Notes under the pieces: generated by a model
The model's input: only the letters and a program-made list of their open reading frames with translations
Databases searched by the model: none
What the model was told of the DNA's origin: nothing
NCBI GenBank assembly: GCA_905182285.1
Contig: CAJJAY010000012.1
Location: 1 to 64,000 of the forward strand
Length of the DNA stretch: 64,000 nucleotides
Direction: 5' to 3'
From: an uncultured Amylibacter sp.
GTDB lineage: Bacteria > Pseudomonadota > Alphaproteobacteria > Rhodobacterales > Rhodobacteraceae
Position numbers and translations under genes: made by a program
Shown here: positions 16,840 to 25,524 of the stretch, in pieces
Layout of the letters: every line of letters starts with the position of its first letter
Position numbering within the stretch: the first letter of the stretch is position 1

Positions 16840-17897
16840 CTGCACTAAGTGATATCATAATAAATCAAATAAAACGTTTCGGCCCAATGCCTGTCTCAGA
16901 ATACATGACACTCTGCCTACTTCACCCTGAGCATGGGTATTATACAAATCGAGACGCACTCGGAGCATCTGGTGATTTTACAACCGCGCCAGAAATCAGT
17001 CAAATGTTTGGAGAATTAATTGGTCTCACAATCGCCCAAGCTTGGATTGATCAGGGAATGCCCAAACCATTTGTCCTAGCAGAATTAGGCCCTGGAAATG
17101 GGACGCTCATGGCAGATATTTTGCGCGCTACTAAATCTGTTCCAAAATTTCACTCATCAATGGATTTGCATTTGATTGAAGCAAGTCCAGAAATGAGAAA
17201 ACGTCAAAAGTCAGCTCTCGATGGATTTTGCGTCACATGGCTAGATTACTTTTCTGAATTACCACAAAAACCACTTTTTTTAGTGGCAAACGAATTCTTT
17301 GATTGCCTTCCAATTAAACAATATCGACGAACAGCAGAAGGTTGGCAGGAACAAATGATTGGTGCAGATGAAAACCAACTTCATTTTATTTTGGGCACTG
17401 CAACATCTGAAGATGTTTTTACAAAAAGTAATGATATTCCAAATGGAGATATGCTGGAGATTTCAGCTTCGAGTGTTGCCTTTGCTTCTGCTATAGGTGA
17501 GCATGTTAATACTAATGGTGGCTGTGCTATTATAATTGACTACGGTGAATGGGATAGCGACGGCGATAGTCTGCAAGCTATTCAAAACCATAATAAGATT
17601 GACCCCTTAACAAATTGTGGGGCGGCTGATCTAACGGCTCATGTAAGCTTTAGAGATTTAACAAATGCAGCATCCAAACATGCAAAAGTTAGTTCAACAA
17701 TTCCACAAGGAATACTCCTAGAACGCCTCGGAATAACTCAACGTGCTCAAACGTTGGCAAAAAATATAGATGGGAAAGCATTAGAAACCCATATCTCAGC
17801 GCACAAACGCTTGACCCACCCAGATGAAATGGGAAAGTTGTTCAAAGCCATTGCAATAATACCTAATCATACTGACTTGCCCACAGGATTTAATTAA
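16836..17897 (+). CDS. MidA/NDUFAF7-type SAM-dependent methyltransferase
   Basis: This 353-residue protein belongs to the class I methyltransferase family that includes mitochondrial NDUFAF7 (MidA), which dimethylates an arginine of complex I subunit NDUFS2. Visible marks are FGPMPVSEYMTLCLLHPEHGYY at the N-terminus, the family motif DFTTAPEISQMFGE, the SAM-binding region LAELGPGNGTLMADILRA, and VANEFFDCLPIKQY. It is sandwiched between lgt (four-base overlap) and pgeF (one-base overlap), a conserved alphaproteobacterial trio. The complex I role in bacteria is inferred from mitochondria. Confidence 0.88.
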   Translation: MTALSDIIINQIKRFGPMPVSEYMTLCLLHPEHGYYTNRDALGASGDFTTAPEISQMFGELIGLTIAQAWIDQGMPKPFVLAELGPGNGTLMADILRATKSVPKFHSSMDLHLIEASPEMRKRQKSALDGFCVTWLDYFSELPQKPLFLVANEFFDCLPIKQYRRTAEGWQEQMIGADENQLHFILGTATSEDVFTKSNDIPNGDMLEISASSVAFASAIGEHVNTNGGCAIIIDYGEWDSDGDSLQAIQNHNKIDPLTNCGAADLTAHVSFRDLTNAASKHAKVSSTIPQGILLERLGITQRAQTLAKNIDGKALETHISAHKRLTHPDEMGKLFKAIAIIPNHTDLPTGFN

Positions 17898-18655
17898 TGA
17901 CGCTACAAATTATTACATCAGACTATTTGGCTACTCATAGGCATGGTTTTTTTACGCGCCATGGCGGCATATCCAGTGGAATATACAAAGGTTTAAATTG
18001 CGGTGCTGGCTCAACTGACCAAGTAGACGCAGTCAAAAAAAATAAACTATTGGTCTGTGATGCAATGGGTGTTTCTTTAGATAAATTAGTTACAGTTCAT
18101 CAGGTCCATTCAGCAGATGTAATTATAAGTACCGAACAGTCCAATGGCCTTGCACAAAAAGCTGACGCAATTGTGTCAAAATCAAAAGGCTTAGCACTTG
18201 GAATTCTTACAGCAGATTGTGCACCAATTCTATTTTGTGATCCAAATTCAGGTGTTGTGGGCGCAGCACATTCTGGTTGGCAAGGCGCAATAAAAGGTAT
18301 CGCGCAAAATACAATCACAAAAATGATTGAAATAGGTGCAGATATTGCAAATATTCAAGCTGTTGTAGGCCCGTGTATTAGCCAAAAAAATTATGAAGTT
18401 GGGGAAGAGTTTCTTGAGAACTTCCTAATAGATGATCAGTATAACATGAGATTTTTTGCAAACGGAAAAAATGATAAATACCAATTCGATTTGCCTGGCT
18501 TCTGCCTCCATTCTTTAAGAAATGCTGGAGTTACTAAGCCTGAATGGACTGGACATTGCACATATGAAGATGGAAACAAGTTTTATTCTTACAGAAAATC
18601 TACACATTTAAACGAACCTGATTATGGCCGCCTTATTTCTGTTATTTCTGTTTAG
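17897..18655 (+). CDS. pgeF: PgeF/YfiH-family protein (laccase-domain)
   Basis: This 252-residue protein is of the YfiH family, described as a peptidoglycan editing factor and, in other members, as a purine nucleoside-cleaving enzyme; older annotation calls it polyphenol oxidase. Metal-site motifs are present: TVHQVHSADV, the TADCAPILFCD segment, and AAHSGWQGAIKGIA. The start is coupled to the upstream methyltransferase stop (TAATG). Its 3' end overlaps the convergent Lrp gene by 14 bases. The sequence cannot decide between the reported activities. Confidence 0.88.
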   Translation: MTLQIITSDYLATHRHGFFTRHGGISSGIYKGLNCGAGSTDQVDAVKKNKLLVCDAMGVSLDKLVTVHQVHSADVIISTEQSNGLAQKADAIVSKSKGLALGILTADCAPILFCDPNSGVVGAAHSGWQGAIKGIAQNTITKMIEIGADIANIQAVVGPCISQKNYEVGEEFLENFLIDDQYNMRFFANGKNDKYQFDLPGFCLHSLRNAGVTKPEWTGHCTYEDGNKFYSYRKSTHLNEPDYGRLISVISV

Positions 18656-19121
18656 GTAAAGGAATAGGTACACCAGGAACATCTTTTGCACACCTAATGA
18701 CAAGAGATGTCTTCACACTAGCAACGTTCACGGCACTTGTAAGATTTTCTGTTAAAAATGTTTGAAAGCTTGAAAGATCTGGGGCAACGCATTTTAATAC
18801 AAAGTCAATTTCGCCATTTAGCATATGGCACTCACGCACATAATCCCATTCTTTACATTTTGCCTCAAAGGCTTGCAAATCTGCTTCCGCTTGAGAATGC
18901 AATCCAACCATTGCAAAAACTTGCACATCAAATCCAAGCGCCTTGCCATCCACAATGCCATGATATCCTCTAATAAGCCCTACATCTTCCAGCGCTCGAA
19001 TTCTTCGCAAACATGGCGGTGCCGACAGCCCCACTTGTGTAGAAATCTCAACGTTACTCATTCTCCCATCTTCCTGGAGAAGTTTTAGAATTTGAAGATC
19101 AATTGCATCAAGCTTATGCAT
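18642..19121 (-). CDS. Lrp/AsnC family transcriptional regulator
   Basis: This 159-residue regulator has an N-terminal winged helix-turn-helix (DLQILKLLQEDGRMSNVEISTQVGLSAPPCLRRIRALE) and a C-terminal RAM ligand domain (CHMLNGEIDFVLKCVAPDLSSFQTFL). Such proteins sense amino acids and control their metabolism as octamers. It is divergent from trxB, a pairing I associate with Rhodobacterales, and a perfect 18-bp palindrome lies in the shared gap. It overlaps the end of the convergent pgeF gene. The ligand cannot be told from sequence. Confidence 0.93.
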   Translation of the reverse strand: MHKLDAIDLQILKLLQEDGRMSNVEISTQVGLSAPPCLRRIRALEDVGLIRGYHGIVDGKALGFDVQVFAMVGLHSQAEADLQAFEAKCKEWDYVRECHMLNGEIDFVLKCVAPDLSSFQTFLTENLTSAVNVASVKTSLVIRCAKDVPGVPIPLPKQK

Positions 19122-19177
19122 TCAATAGTTCCCTGTTTCACATATTCGTACACTATCATTCTATTTTGCGCAATTAA

Positions 19178-19195
19178 ATTACAATACCTTGTAAT
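19178..19195. promoter_or_regulatory. Palindromic operator candidate between lrp-type gene and trxB
   Basis: ATTACAA-TACC-TTGTAAT is a perfect inverted repeat with 7-bp arms, about 57 bp upstream of the regulator start and 88 bp upstream of trxB. Lrp/AsnC proteins usually bind AT-rich palindromes and autoregulate, so this is a natural operator candidate. Binding is inference. Confidence 0.5.
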
Positions 19196-19241
19196 AAAAT
19201 AAGCATTTAAATCTAATTAAAATGGTTCAAATTTTCTTTAA

Positions 19242-20225
<984 letters not shown>

Positions 20226-20245
20226 ACTTAAGATTATTTATTTTT

Positions 20246-20710
20246 TTATTTAAGAGCAATTTTAAATCTTTTAATACTCTCACTAGAGTATATTTCTTCG
20301 CGCCTGTAAAATGCATCAAAGGAAGGAATATCGTCACAGATTTTAAGCCATGAAAGTTTACTTTTTACAAAAATATGTGCTTGTGGCGGATAACGATTTG
20401 CGTCGTTTAGAGTTGTTGTCTTAAGAACTAATAAATTATCTAATCCAGAAAATTGGCTGTAAATTTGATCTCCACAAGTTTGGCAGCGTTTAATTGTATG
20501 ACCCTTTCCACTACCTGATGGACCCATTGTTTCAATTAGATTTCCTCGCTCTAGAGAAAAGTTAGTTTTTTCCATTAATGAATGCACTATAAATGCTGAT
20601 GCAGAATATCTCTGGCATAAAGTACAATGGCACGCATGAGTAAATATTGGGTCACTATTGATTGTATACTGCACCTGACCGCATGAGCACTCGCCATTAT
20701 GTTTTGTCAT
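20246..20710 (-). CDS. GFA family (glutathione-dependent formaldehyde-activating-like) protein
   Basis: This 154-residue zinc-binding protein belongs to the GFA/CENP-V fold. Cysteine groups match the family: CSCGQVQY near the N-terminus, CHCTLCQRYSASAF, then CQTCGDQIYSQF. These bind structural and functional zinc ions. The family is named for a proposed S-hydroxymethylglutathione synthase, but most members have no proven activity, so no reaction is assigned. It is convergent with trxB, separated by 20 bases. Confidence 0.85.
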   Translation of the reverse strand: MTKHNGECSCGQVQYTINSDPIFTHACHCTLCQRYSASAFIVHSLMEKTNFSLERGNLIETMGPSGSGKGHTIKRCQTCGDQIYSQFSGLDNLLVLKTTTLNDANRYPPQAHIFVKSKLSWLKICDDIPSFDAFYRREEIYSSESIKRFKIALK

Positions 20711-20858
20711 TTCTTTCCCACTTGCTTTAAAATAAATAAGACGTTGGAGCCCTTTTAAAAATTATCATAAAAACTATATCAAAGCTATCATTGCACATAT
20801 CCATAACAAGTTTAAAGTATATGTGTCTATGTGTGGAACACGAACGAATAGGTTTAAG

Positions 20859-21116
20859 ATGATAGTAATTTTAAGGATAGCAGCTGGAATACTTCTAGTG
20901 GGTGTAGTGTTTTGGGCTATAAATAGCGCCATAACATGGATAGGCCATTCAATCCGCAATTACAGAATATCTAAGAATAAACCAGACCCAACTCAAGAAG
21001 AGCTTCGCAACAAAAAAATCGAAAATAAGAAAAAATTAAAAAAACTTGTTATCATTTATTTGAGCCTATGCGCTGCACTTATTTTGATCATAATTTCTGC
21101 AGATATGTATTTTTGA
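20859..21116 (+). CDS. Small two-helix membrane protein, unknown function
   Basis: I do not recognise this gene. ATG 20859 (85 residues, weak AGG upstream) is preferred over the GTG at 20823 in the track because it begins directly with a hydrophobic helix, MIVILRIAAGILLVGVVFWA. A charged, lysine-rich middle (RNKKIENKKKLKK) probably faces the cytoplasm. A second helix, LVIIYLSLCAALILIIISA, ends the protein. It stands alone upstream of the tandem hairpins. Composition and two clean membrane segments make it a plausible real gene, but without homology the confidence is moderate. Confidence 0.55.
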   Translation: MIVILRIAAGILLVGVVFWAINSAITWIGHSIRNYRISKNKPDPTQEELRNKKIENKKKLKKLVIIYLSLCAALILIIISADMYF

Positions 21117-21143
21117 CATTAATATATAAAAAATTTAAATTTC

Positions 21144-21171
21144 TTGACGTTATAAAAAACTACACTAATTA
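21144..21171 (+). promoter_or_regulatory. Candidate promoter ahead of hairpin RNA 1
   Basis: TTGACG (21144-21149) and TAATTA (21166-21171) are spaced 16 bp, and a start about seven bases later would place the 5' end at the foot of the first hairpin. The -35 match is good and the -10 is fair. Confidence 0.4.
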
Positions 21172-21177
21172 CTATCA

Positions 21178-21242
21178 TAACGAGTTTGTATAATAACCAT
21201 CACGGTAGCTTCTCCCCCTTAGCATTTTATACGAACTCGTTA
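21178..21242 (+). ncRNA. Candidate structured small RNA, hairpin 1 of a tandem pair
   Basis: Arms at 21178-21193 and 21227-21242 form a 16-bp uninterrupted helix in a plus-strand transcript. One pair is U-G, which would be an A-C mismatch on the minus strand, so the plus strand is the better RNA strand. The loop is 33 nt and contains GCTTCTCCCCCTTAGC, where GCT and AGC can pair to display a C-rich, anti-Shine-Dalgarno-like segment. The closing pairs TAACGAG/CTCGTTA are shared with hairpin 2. No T-rich terminator follows. No known family is assigned. Confidence 0.5.
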
Positions 21243-21309
21243 CACAATATATTTCAAAATTGTCGTTTAAACCTATTGTATTTTACCTGACAAATGATAC
21301 TTTATCTCA

Positions 21310-21368
21310 TAACGAGCCTATTAGTATCTTCCCGAGTTTTGCGATTCAAACAAAAAATAGGCTCGTTA
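21310..21368 (+). ncRNA. Candidate structured small RNA, hairpin 2 of a tandem pair
   Basis: Arms at 21310-21322 and 21356-21368 form a perfect 13-bp helix with the same closing TAACGAG/CTCGTTA as hairpin 1 and again a 33-nt loop. The inner stem (CCTATT/AATAGG) differs from hairpin 1 but remains paired. The loop carries ATCTTCCCGAG, parallel to the C-rich segment of hairpin 1. A possible -10 (GATACT, 21296-21301) lies just upstream. The offset between copies is 132 bp. Confidence 0.5.
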
Positions 21369-21451
21369 ACCATACATAGATTGATATTATTTAAAATAAT
21401 TGATAAGAGTTTTAAGCCTCATAATCCATAAAGTATAATTGGTTAGTTATC

Positions 21452-21589
21452 TTAACTTGCCATATTTATTGATTCAAAATGCTTTAAAAGGCGGTTTCGC
21501 TCTCTGTCATCGCCATTAAAGTAACCATCTATAAAATATATAATTAGTCCAAAAACAGCTATAAAAATCAGTTTCCAAATATTACTCAC
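21452..21589 (-). CDS. 45-residue single-membrane-helix protein, unknown
   Basis: This ORF is too short for the supplied track. GTG at 21589 lies inside the last codons of the upstream 76-residue gene (GTGAGTAA), a typical coupled start. The product runs MSNIWKLIFIAVFGLIIYFI, one hydrophobic helix, then a charged tail with DDRERNRLLKHF, ending at TAA 21452. The helix-plus-polar-tail shape and the overlap argue for a real gene. No homologue is recognised and no independent ribosome site is visible. Confidence 0.5.
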   Translation of the reverse strand: MSNIWKLIFIAVFGLIIYFIDGYFNGDDRERNRLLKHFESINMAS

Positions 21590-21812
21590 TTGGCATTTCG
21601 ACTGTGGCTTCATCAGAAGATAAGAAATCTAGAGCCATTGCGCTAACCTCTTCTTTTGACAAACCCATCTGCTCAAGTATATTAGCACCTTCAACAAACA
21701 TACATAACGCGATGTCGCCTAATTCGCTTCCCGAATCTTCAAGGGTAGTAATTGTAGTATCAATTGCTTCATGAATTTTATCAAAGTTTTCGTCTGTTAT
21801 ATTGTCTGACAT
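21582..21812 (-). CDS. Small acidic protein of unknown function
   Basis: I do not recognise a family. ATG 21812 is chosen because GAGGAA lies just upstream; this gives 76 residues (MSDNITDENFDKIHEAIDTT...), whereas the track adds 18 unsupported residues. The product is acidic and looks all-helical, with segments DIALCMFVEGANILEQMGLS and EEVSAMALDFLSS. There is no signal peptide. It probably forms an operon with the overlapping 45-residue membrane ORF. tRNA-Arg lies upstream on the same strand. Confidence 0.7.
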   Translation of the reverse strand: MSDNITDENFDKIHEAIDTTITTLEDSGSELGDIALCMFVEGANILEQMGLSKEEVSAMALDFLSSDEATVEMPSE

Positions 21813-21901
21813 TTTGTATTCCTCATATCTAAAATTGATTATAAAGCTTAAATTCCGCATCAGCAAAGGCTATATGCTAAATACTACAGCAATGTGATAA
21901 A

Positions 21902-21978
<77 letters not shown>

Positions 21979-22018
21979 ATTAACTTTCTCTTAAATCGAG
22001 AGAACAAATAGGGCAAGC

Positions 22019-22330
22019 TTAATGTGTCCAAGTTTCTTTACGATTTGTGGCAAAATTATCCCCATAACCTCCATTTCGGATTACATGTTTGCGCTCTTTT
22101 GGTTCTTGAAGAGTATATGCAACACCTTTTTGATCTGCATATGCAATTGCTTCGTCTTTTGTTTCAAAAAATAGCTTCACTTGACTGTTTGTATCTCCAG
22201 AACCCGTCCATCCCATTAAAGGATCAATATTCCTTACTTCACTTTGCGAGAATTCCAACACCCATCTCTTAGTTTTACCTTGGCCTGATTGCATTGCATT
22301 ACGACTTGGCTGATATATACGAGCTGACAT
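22019..22330 (-). CDS. NDUFS4-like complex I accessory subunit
   Basis: This 103-residue protein is of the ETC complex I conserved-region family, the bacterial counterpart of mitochondrial NDUFS4, an accessory subunit of NADH:ubiquinone oxidoreductase found in alphaproteobacteria. Marks are MSARIYQPSRNAMQSG, RWVLEF, DPLMGWTGSGDTNSQVKLFF, and the basic C-terminus RNGGYGDNFATNR. The start has GGAG at good spacing. It is monocistronic here and far from any nuo operon, which is usual for this gene. Confidence 0.92.
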   Translation of the reverse strand: MSARIYQPSRNAMQSGQGKTKRWVLEFSQSEVRNIDPLMGWTGSGDTNSQVKLFFETKDEAIAYADQKGVAYTLQEPKERKHVIRNGGYGDNFATNRKETWTH

Positions 22331-22481
22331 TTAAATCTCCACAATTGTTAAACTTGTTATTGCTATTATTGGAGAAAAACTCAAGAGCTTAAGGAGCGGC
22401 AATTCGTATCAAAAACACTTAGTACTCTTGTCCCTGAGCATTAGCCTATGCAAAATTGAAATAAACAAACGAATCAAATTA

Positions 22482-24665
22482 ATGTCTGATCCATCTCTAT
22501 TAAATAAAGTACCTGAAATCGCCTCTCGCAAAAAATTAGAGGGTGGACAGAAATTTGTTTTAAACAGTCCATTTGAGCCTGCGGGTGATCAGCCCGTTGC
22601 AATAGCTGAATTGGTACAGGGGCTAGCTGACGGTGAACAAAATCAAGTTTTATTAGGGGCAACTGGAACTGGTAAAACTTTTACAATGGCAAAAATTATT
22701 GAACAGACCCAGCGCCCTGCAATAATATTAGCCCCAAATAAAACTTTAGCAGCCCAATTATTTGGTGAATTTAAAAACTTTTTTCCAAATAATTCAGTTC
22801 AATATTTTGTTAGTTTTTATGATTACTATCAGCCTGAGGCTTATGTTGCCCGGTCAGATACATACATTGAAAAAGAAAGTCAGATAAACGAACAAATAGA
22901 TCGAATGCGCCACGCTGCAACACGCTCACTCTTAGAACGCGATGACGTCATAATTGTTGCATCTGTTTCCTGTATCTATGGGATTGGATCTGTTGAAACC
23001 TACGGAGCGATGACACAAGATTTAGTATCAGGGAATGAATATAGTCAACGCCAAGTAATGGCAGATCTGGTTGCACAACAATATAAACGTAATGATACTG
23101 GCTTTTCACGTGGATCATTTAGAGTAAGGGGCGACACCCTAGAAATTTGGCCAGCACATCTAGATGACCGCGGCTGGAGATTATCTTTTTTTGGAGATGA
23201 GTTAGAAGCTATTCAAGAATTTGACACACTTACTGGCCAAAAAACTGCGCTACTAGAAACTGTTCGAGTATATGCTAATTCTCACTACGTCACACCTCGC
23301 CCTACAATGCAGCAAGCCATGAAAGGCATAAAAGCTGAACTAGTCACACGCTTAAAGCAACTCAACGGTGAAGGGAAACTTCTAGAAGCTCAACGCTTGG
23401 AGCAGCGAACAAATTTTGATCTAGAAATGCTTGAAGCAACAGGTGTGTGCAATGGCATTGAAAACTACTCACGATATCTTACTGGCAGAGCTCCAGGTGA
23501 ACCACCACCAACACTTTTTGAATATATTCCAGACAACGCAATAGTTTTTGCAGATGAAAGTCATGTTGCCGTCCCACAAATTGGTGGGATGTATAAAGGT
23601 GATTATCGGCGTAAAGTTACACTCTCTGAACATGGTTTTAGATTGCCGTCCTGCACAGATAACAGACCATTAAAATTTGAAGAGTGGGATGCAATGCGCC
23701 CACAATCAGTGTTTGTTTCCGCCACACCACAAAAATGGGAATTAGAACAGTCAGGTGGTATTTTTGCAGAACAAATAATAAGACCAACTGGGTTACTGGA
23801 CCCACCCATCGAGATAAGACCAGTTGACACCCAGGTTGATGATTTGCTCTCGGAAATAAGAATAGTGACTGAACAAGGCAACCGAGTTTTAGTCACTACG
23901 CTGACAAAGCGAATGTCTGAAGATTTAACAGAATATCTCCATGAGCAAGGCATCCGTGTTCGATATATGCACTCAGAAATTGATACTCTTGAACGAATTG
24001 AAATTCTACGCGACCTTCGGTTAGGCGCTTTTGATGTTCTAATAGGAATTAACTTATTAAGAGAAGGCTTAGACATTCCAGAATGTTCACTTGTGGCTAT
24101 ACTCGATGCCGATAAAGAAGGTTTCCTGCGGTCTGAGACTTCGTTGGTTCAAACTATTGGGCGAGCTGCGAGAAACTCTGAAGGTCGAGTAATAATGTAT
24201 GCAGATAAAATAACTGGATCAATGGATCGTGCAATTGGTGAAACAAATAGGCGACGTGAACGCCAAATTAAATATAATATAAAGCATTCAATTACACCTG
24301 AAACTATCAAGAAAAATGTAGAAGATATTATGGGTGGATCTTTTGCGGGCGATACAGATGAAAGTCGTATTACTGCAAAGATTAATAAAAAACCACTTGT
24401 AGGCGCGAACCTTCAAGCTCACTTGGATGGATTAAGAAAAGATATGATTAAGGCTGCCGAAAATTTAGAATTTGAAGAAGCGGCGCGTATTCGCGATGAA
24501 GTTAAAAGACTCGAGGCAGTAGAGCTAGCGATAGCAGATGATCCGCTTGCAAGACAATCTGCTGTAGAGCAGGCCGTGGAAAAGGCAGTAAAAGGTGGTG
24601 GGCGCAGCACAGCTGGCAGAGGAGGAACACGAGCGTGGCGTGGAAAAAGCAGTCCTAAATTTTAA
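22482..24665 (+). CDS. uvrB: UvrABC excision nuclease subunit B
   Basis: This DNA-repair helicase-like subunit verifies damage and recruits UvrC. ATG 22482 (727 residues) leads into the usual [21 protein letters not shown]; the track ORF begins at an upstream TTG. Visible are Walker A GATGTGKT, the beta-hairpin region [24 protein letters not shown], helicase motifs DESHV and [11 protein letters not shown], and the C-terminal UVR motif ([24 protein letters not shown]). A glycine/arginine-rich tail ends the protein. No good ribosome site precedes the start. Confidence 0.97.
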   Translation: MSDPSLLNKVPEIASRKKLEGGQKFVLNSPFEPAGDQPVAIAELVQGLADGEQNQVLLGATGTGKTFTMAKIIEQTQRPAIILAPNKTLAAQLFGEFKNFFPNNSVQYFVSFYDYYQPEAYVARSDTYIEKESQINEQIDRMRHAATRSLLERDDVIIVASVSCIYGIGSVETYGAMTQDLVSGNEYSQRQVMADLVAQQYKRNDTGFSRGSFRVRGDTLEIWPAHLDDRGWRLSFFGDELEAIQEFDTLTGQKTALLETVRVYANSHYVTPRPTMQQAMKGIKAELVTRLKQLNGEGKLLEAQRLEQRTNFDLEMLEATGVCNGIENYSRYLTGRAPGEPPPTLFEYIPDNAIVFADESHVAVPQIGGMYKGDYRRKVTLSEHGFRLPSCTDNRPLKFEEWDAMRPQSVFVSATPQKWELEQSGGIFAEQIIRPTGLLDPPIEIRPVDTQVDDLLSEIRIVTEQGNRVLVTTLTKRMSEDLTEYLHEQGIRVRYMHSEIDTLERIEILRDLRLGAFDVLIGINLLREGLDIPECSLVAILDADKEGFLRSETSLVQTIGRAARNSEGRVIMYADKITGSMDRAIGETNRRRERQIKYNIKHSITPETIKKNVEDIMGGSFAGDTDESRITAKINKKPLVGANLQAHLDGLRKDMIKAAENLEFEEAARIRDEVKRLEAVELAIADDPLARQSAVEQAVEKAVKGGGRSTAGRGGTRAWRGKSSPKF

Positions 24666-24671
24666 TACTTT

Positions 24672-25073
24672 TTATATAGCCATAATTTCTGTTCTTAAAA
24701 ATTCAACACCTGCTATTTTCCAGTTACCTTTTAATAATATCAAACGATATCTCAACAAATGTAAATCACCAGATAAATCTTCAATTAAAACATTTTGAAA
24801 TGCTACAGAATTATTACTTTTTGTTTCTTTAAATGTAAGATTTTTTTGCCTAAATACCATTGGGTACCCTTGGCGCACCATTGATCCAAATCGCATATAA
24901 TTACCAAAAATACTTTTTATAGATGGCGATGCAAATTGAAATGCAGTTTCCATGTCATCTTTGCTAAATGCCTCAATCTGGCTTCTTATAACTTTCTGAT
25001 AATCAGTCTCATTTGATGAGGCTGGCCCAGTGATAAGCATGAAGCTGAATATTGCTATAATTAAATTTTTCAT
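24672..25073 (-). CDS. DUF4864 domain-containing exported protein
   Basis: This 133-residue protein has a short signal peptide (MKNLIIAIFSFMLITGPASS) and a domain that matches DUF4864 in shape: an N-terminal helix VIRSQIEAFSKDDMETAFQFAS, the SPSIKSIFG segment, then strands ending RYRLILLKGNWKIAGVEFL. The fold resembles NTF2-like domains. It is likely periplasmic. No function is known. It is convergent with uvrB, only six bases apart. Confidence 0.8.
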   Translation of the reverse strand: MKNLIIAIFSFMLITGPASSNETDYQKVIRSQIEAFSKDDMETAFQFASPSIKSIFGNYMRFGSMVRQGYPMVFRQKNLTFKETKSNNSVAFQNVLIEDLSGDLHLLRYRLILLKGNWKIAGVEFLRTEIMAI

Positions 25074-25202
25074 GATTCATAATTAGTTTTTTTAGAAAAT
25101 ACGTCAAATTTTAATACCTAAATATGATATTACTTACGAAGGACTTGTAAATTTAATAAAATTTAGTAGTTGTATTGGCAGAGGTTTTACAAAGGAAATG
25201 TC

Positions 25203-25511
25203 GTGCTATTTAATTTAATTGTTGGGGTAATTGCAGGCTTTGCTTCGCGTTATTTTGAAAATTTTCTAAATACAGTTATCATTGGAAAATATAAAATGTC
25301 AAAATCTGATCTGCATGTTCTAGCATTTGCAGCTTTATTACTTGGCGCTTCAATTTTAATTAGCTTAGGTGGCAGGGATGGATTACCCTTTGCTCTGATT
25401 TTTGGTGCAGGTATTGGGTATTTTTACAAATATTTATGGGATATTTGCAAAGACCAATACAAAATATTTAGAGCTGAACATTCTGATGATAAATCAGATG
25501 AAGGTAACTAA
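25203..25511 (+). CDS. Small membrane protein, unknown, possibly conserved in Rhodobacterales
   Basis: This protein has 102 residues if started at GTG 25203, which has AAAGGA six bases upstream; the track uses an unsupported TTG at 25170. The N-terminus LFNLIVGVIAGFASRYFE is the most family-like part, resembling uncharacterised Rhodobacteraceae proteins as I recall them. Two more hydrophobic stretches follow (LHVLAFAALLLGASILISLGG, LPFALIFGAGIGYFYKYLW). The tail is charged. Function is unknown. Confidence 0.65.
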   Translation: MLFNLIVGVIAGFASRYFENFLNTVIIGKYKMSKSDLHVLAFAALLLGASILISLGGRDGLPFALIFGAGIGYFYKYLWDICKDQYKIFRAEHSDDKSDEGN

Positions 25512-25524
25512 ATTTTTATAATAA

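Noticed and set aside
21178-21368. Tandem hairpins as insertion-sequence ends or att sites
   Set aside because: No transposase or integrase is present, no target duplication is visible, and the inner stems differ while remaining paired, which fits RNA structure better than mobile DNA.
23603-24076. 157-residue minus-strand ORF inside uvrB
   Set aside because: Antisense shadow of a well conserved gene, serine/arginine-rich composition and no ribosome site.
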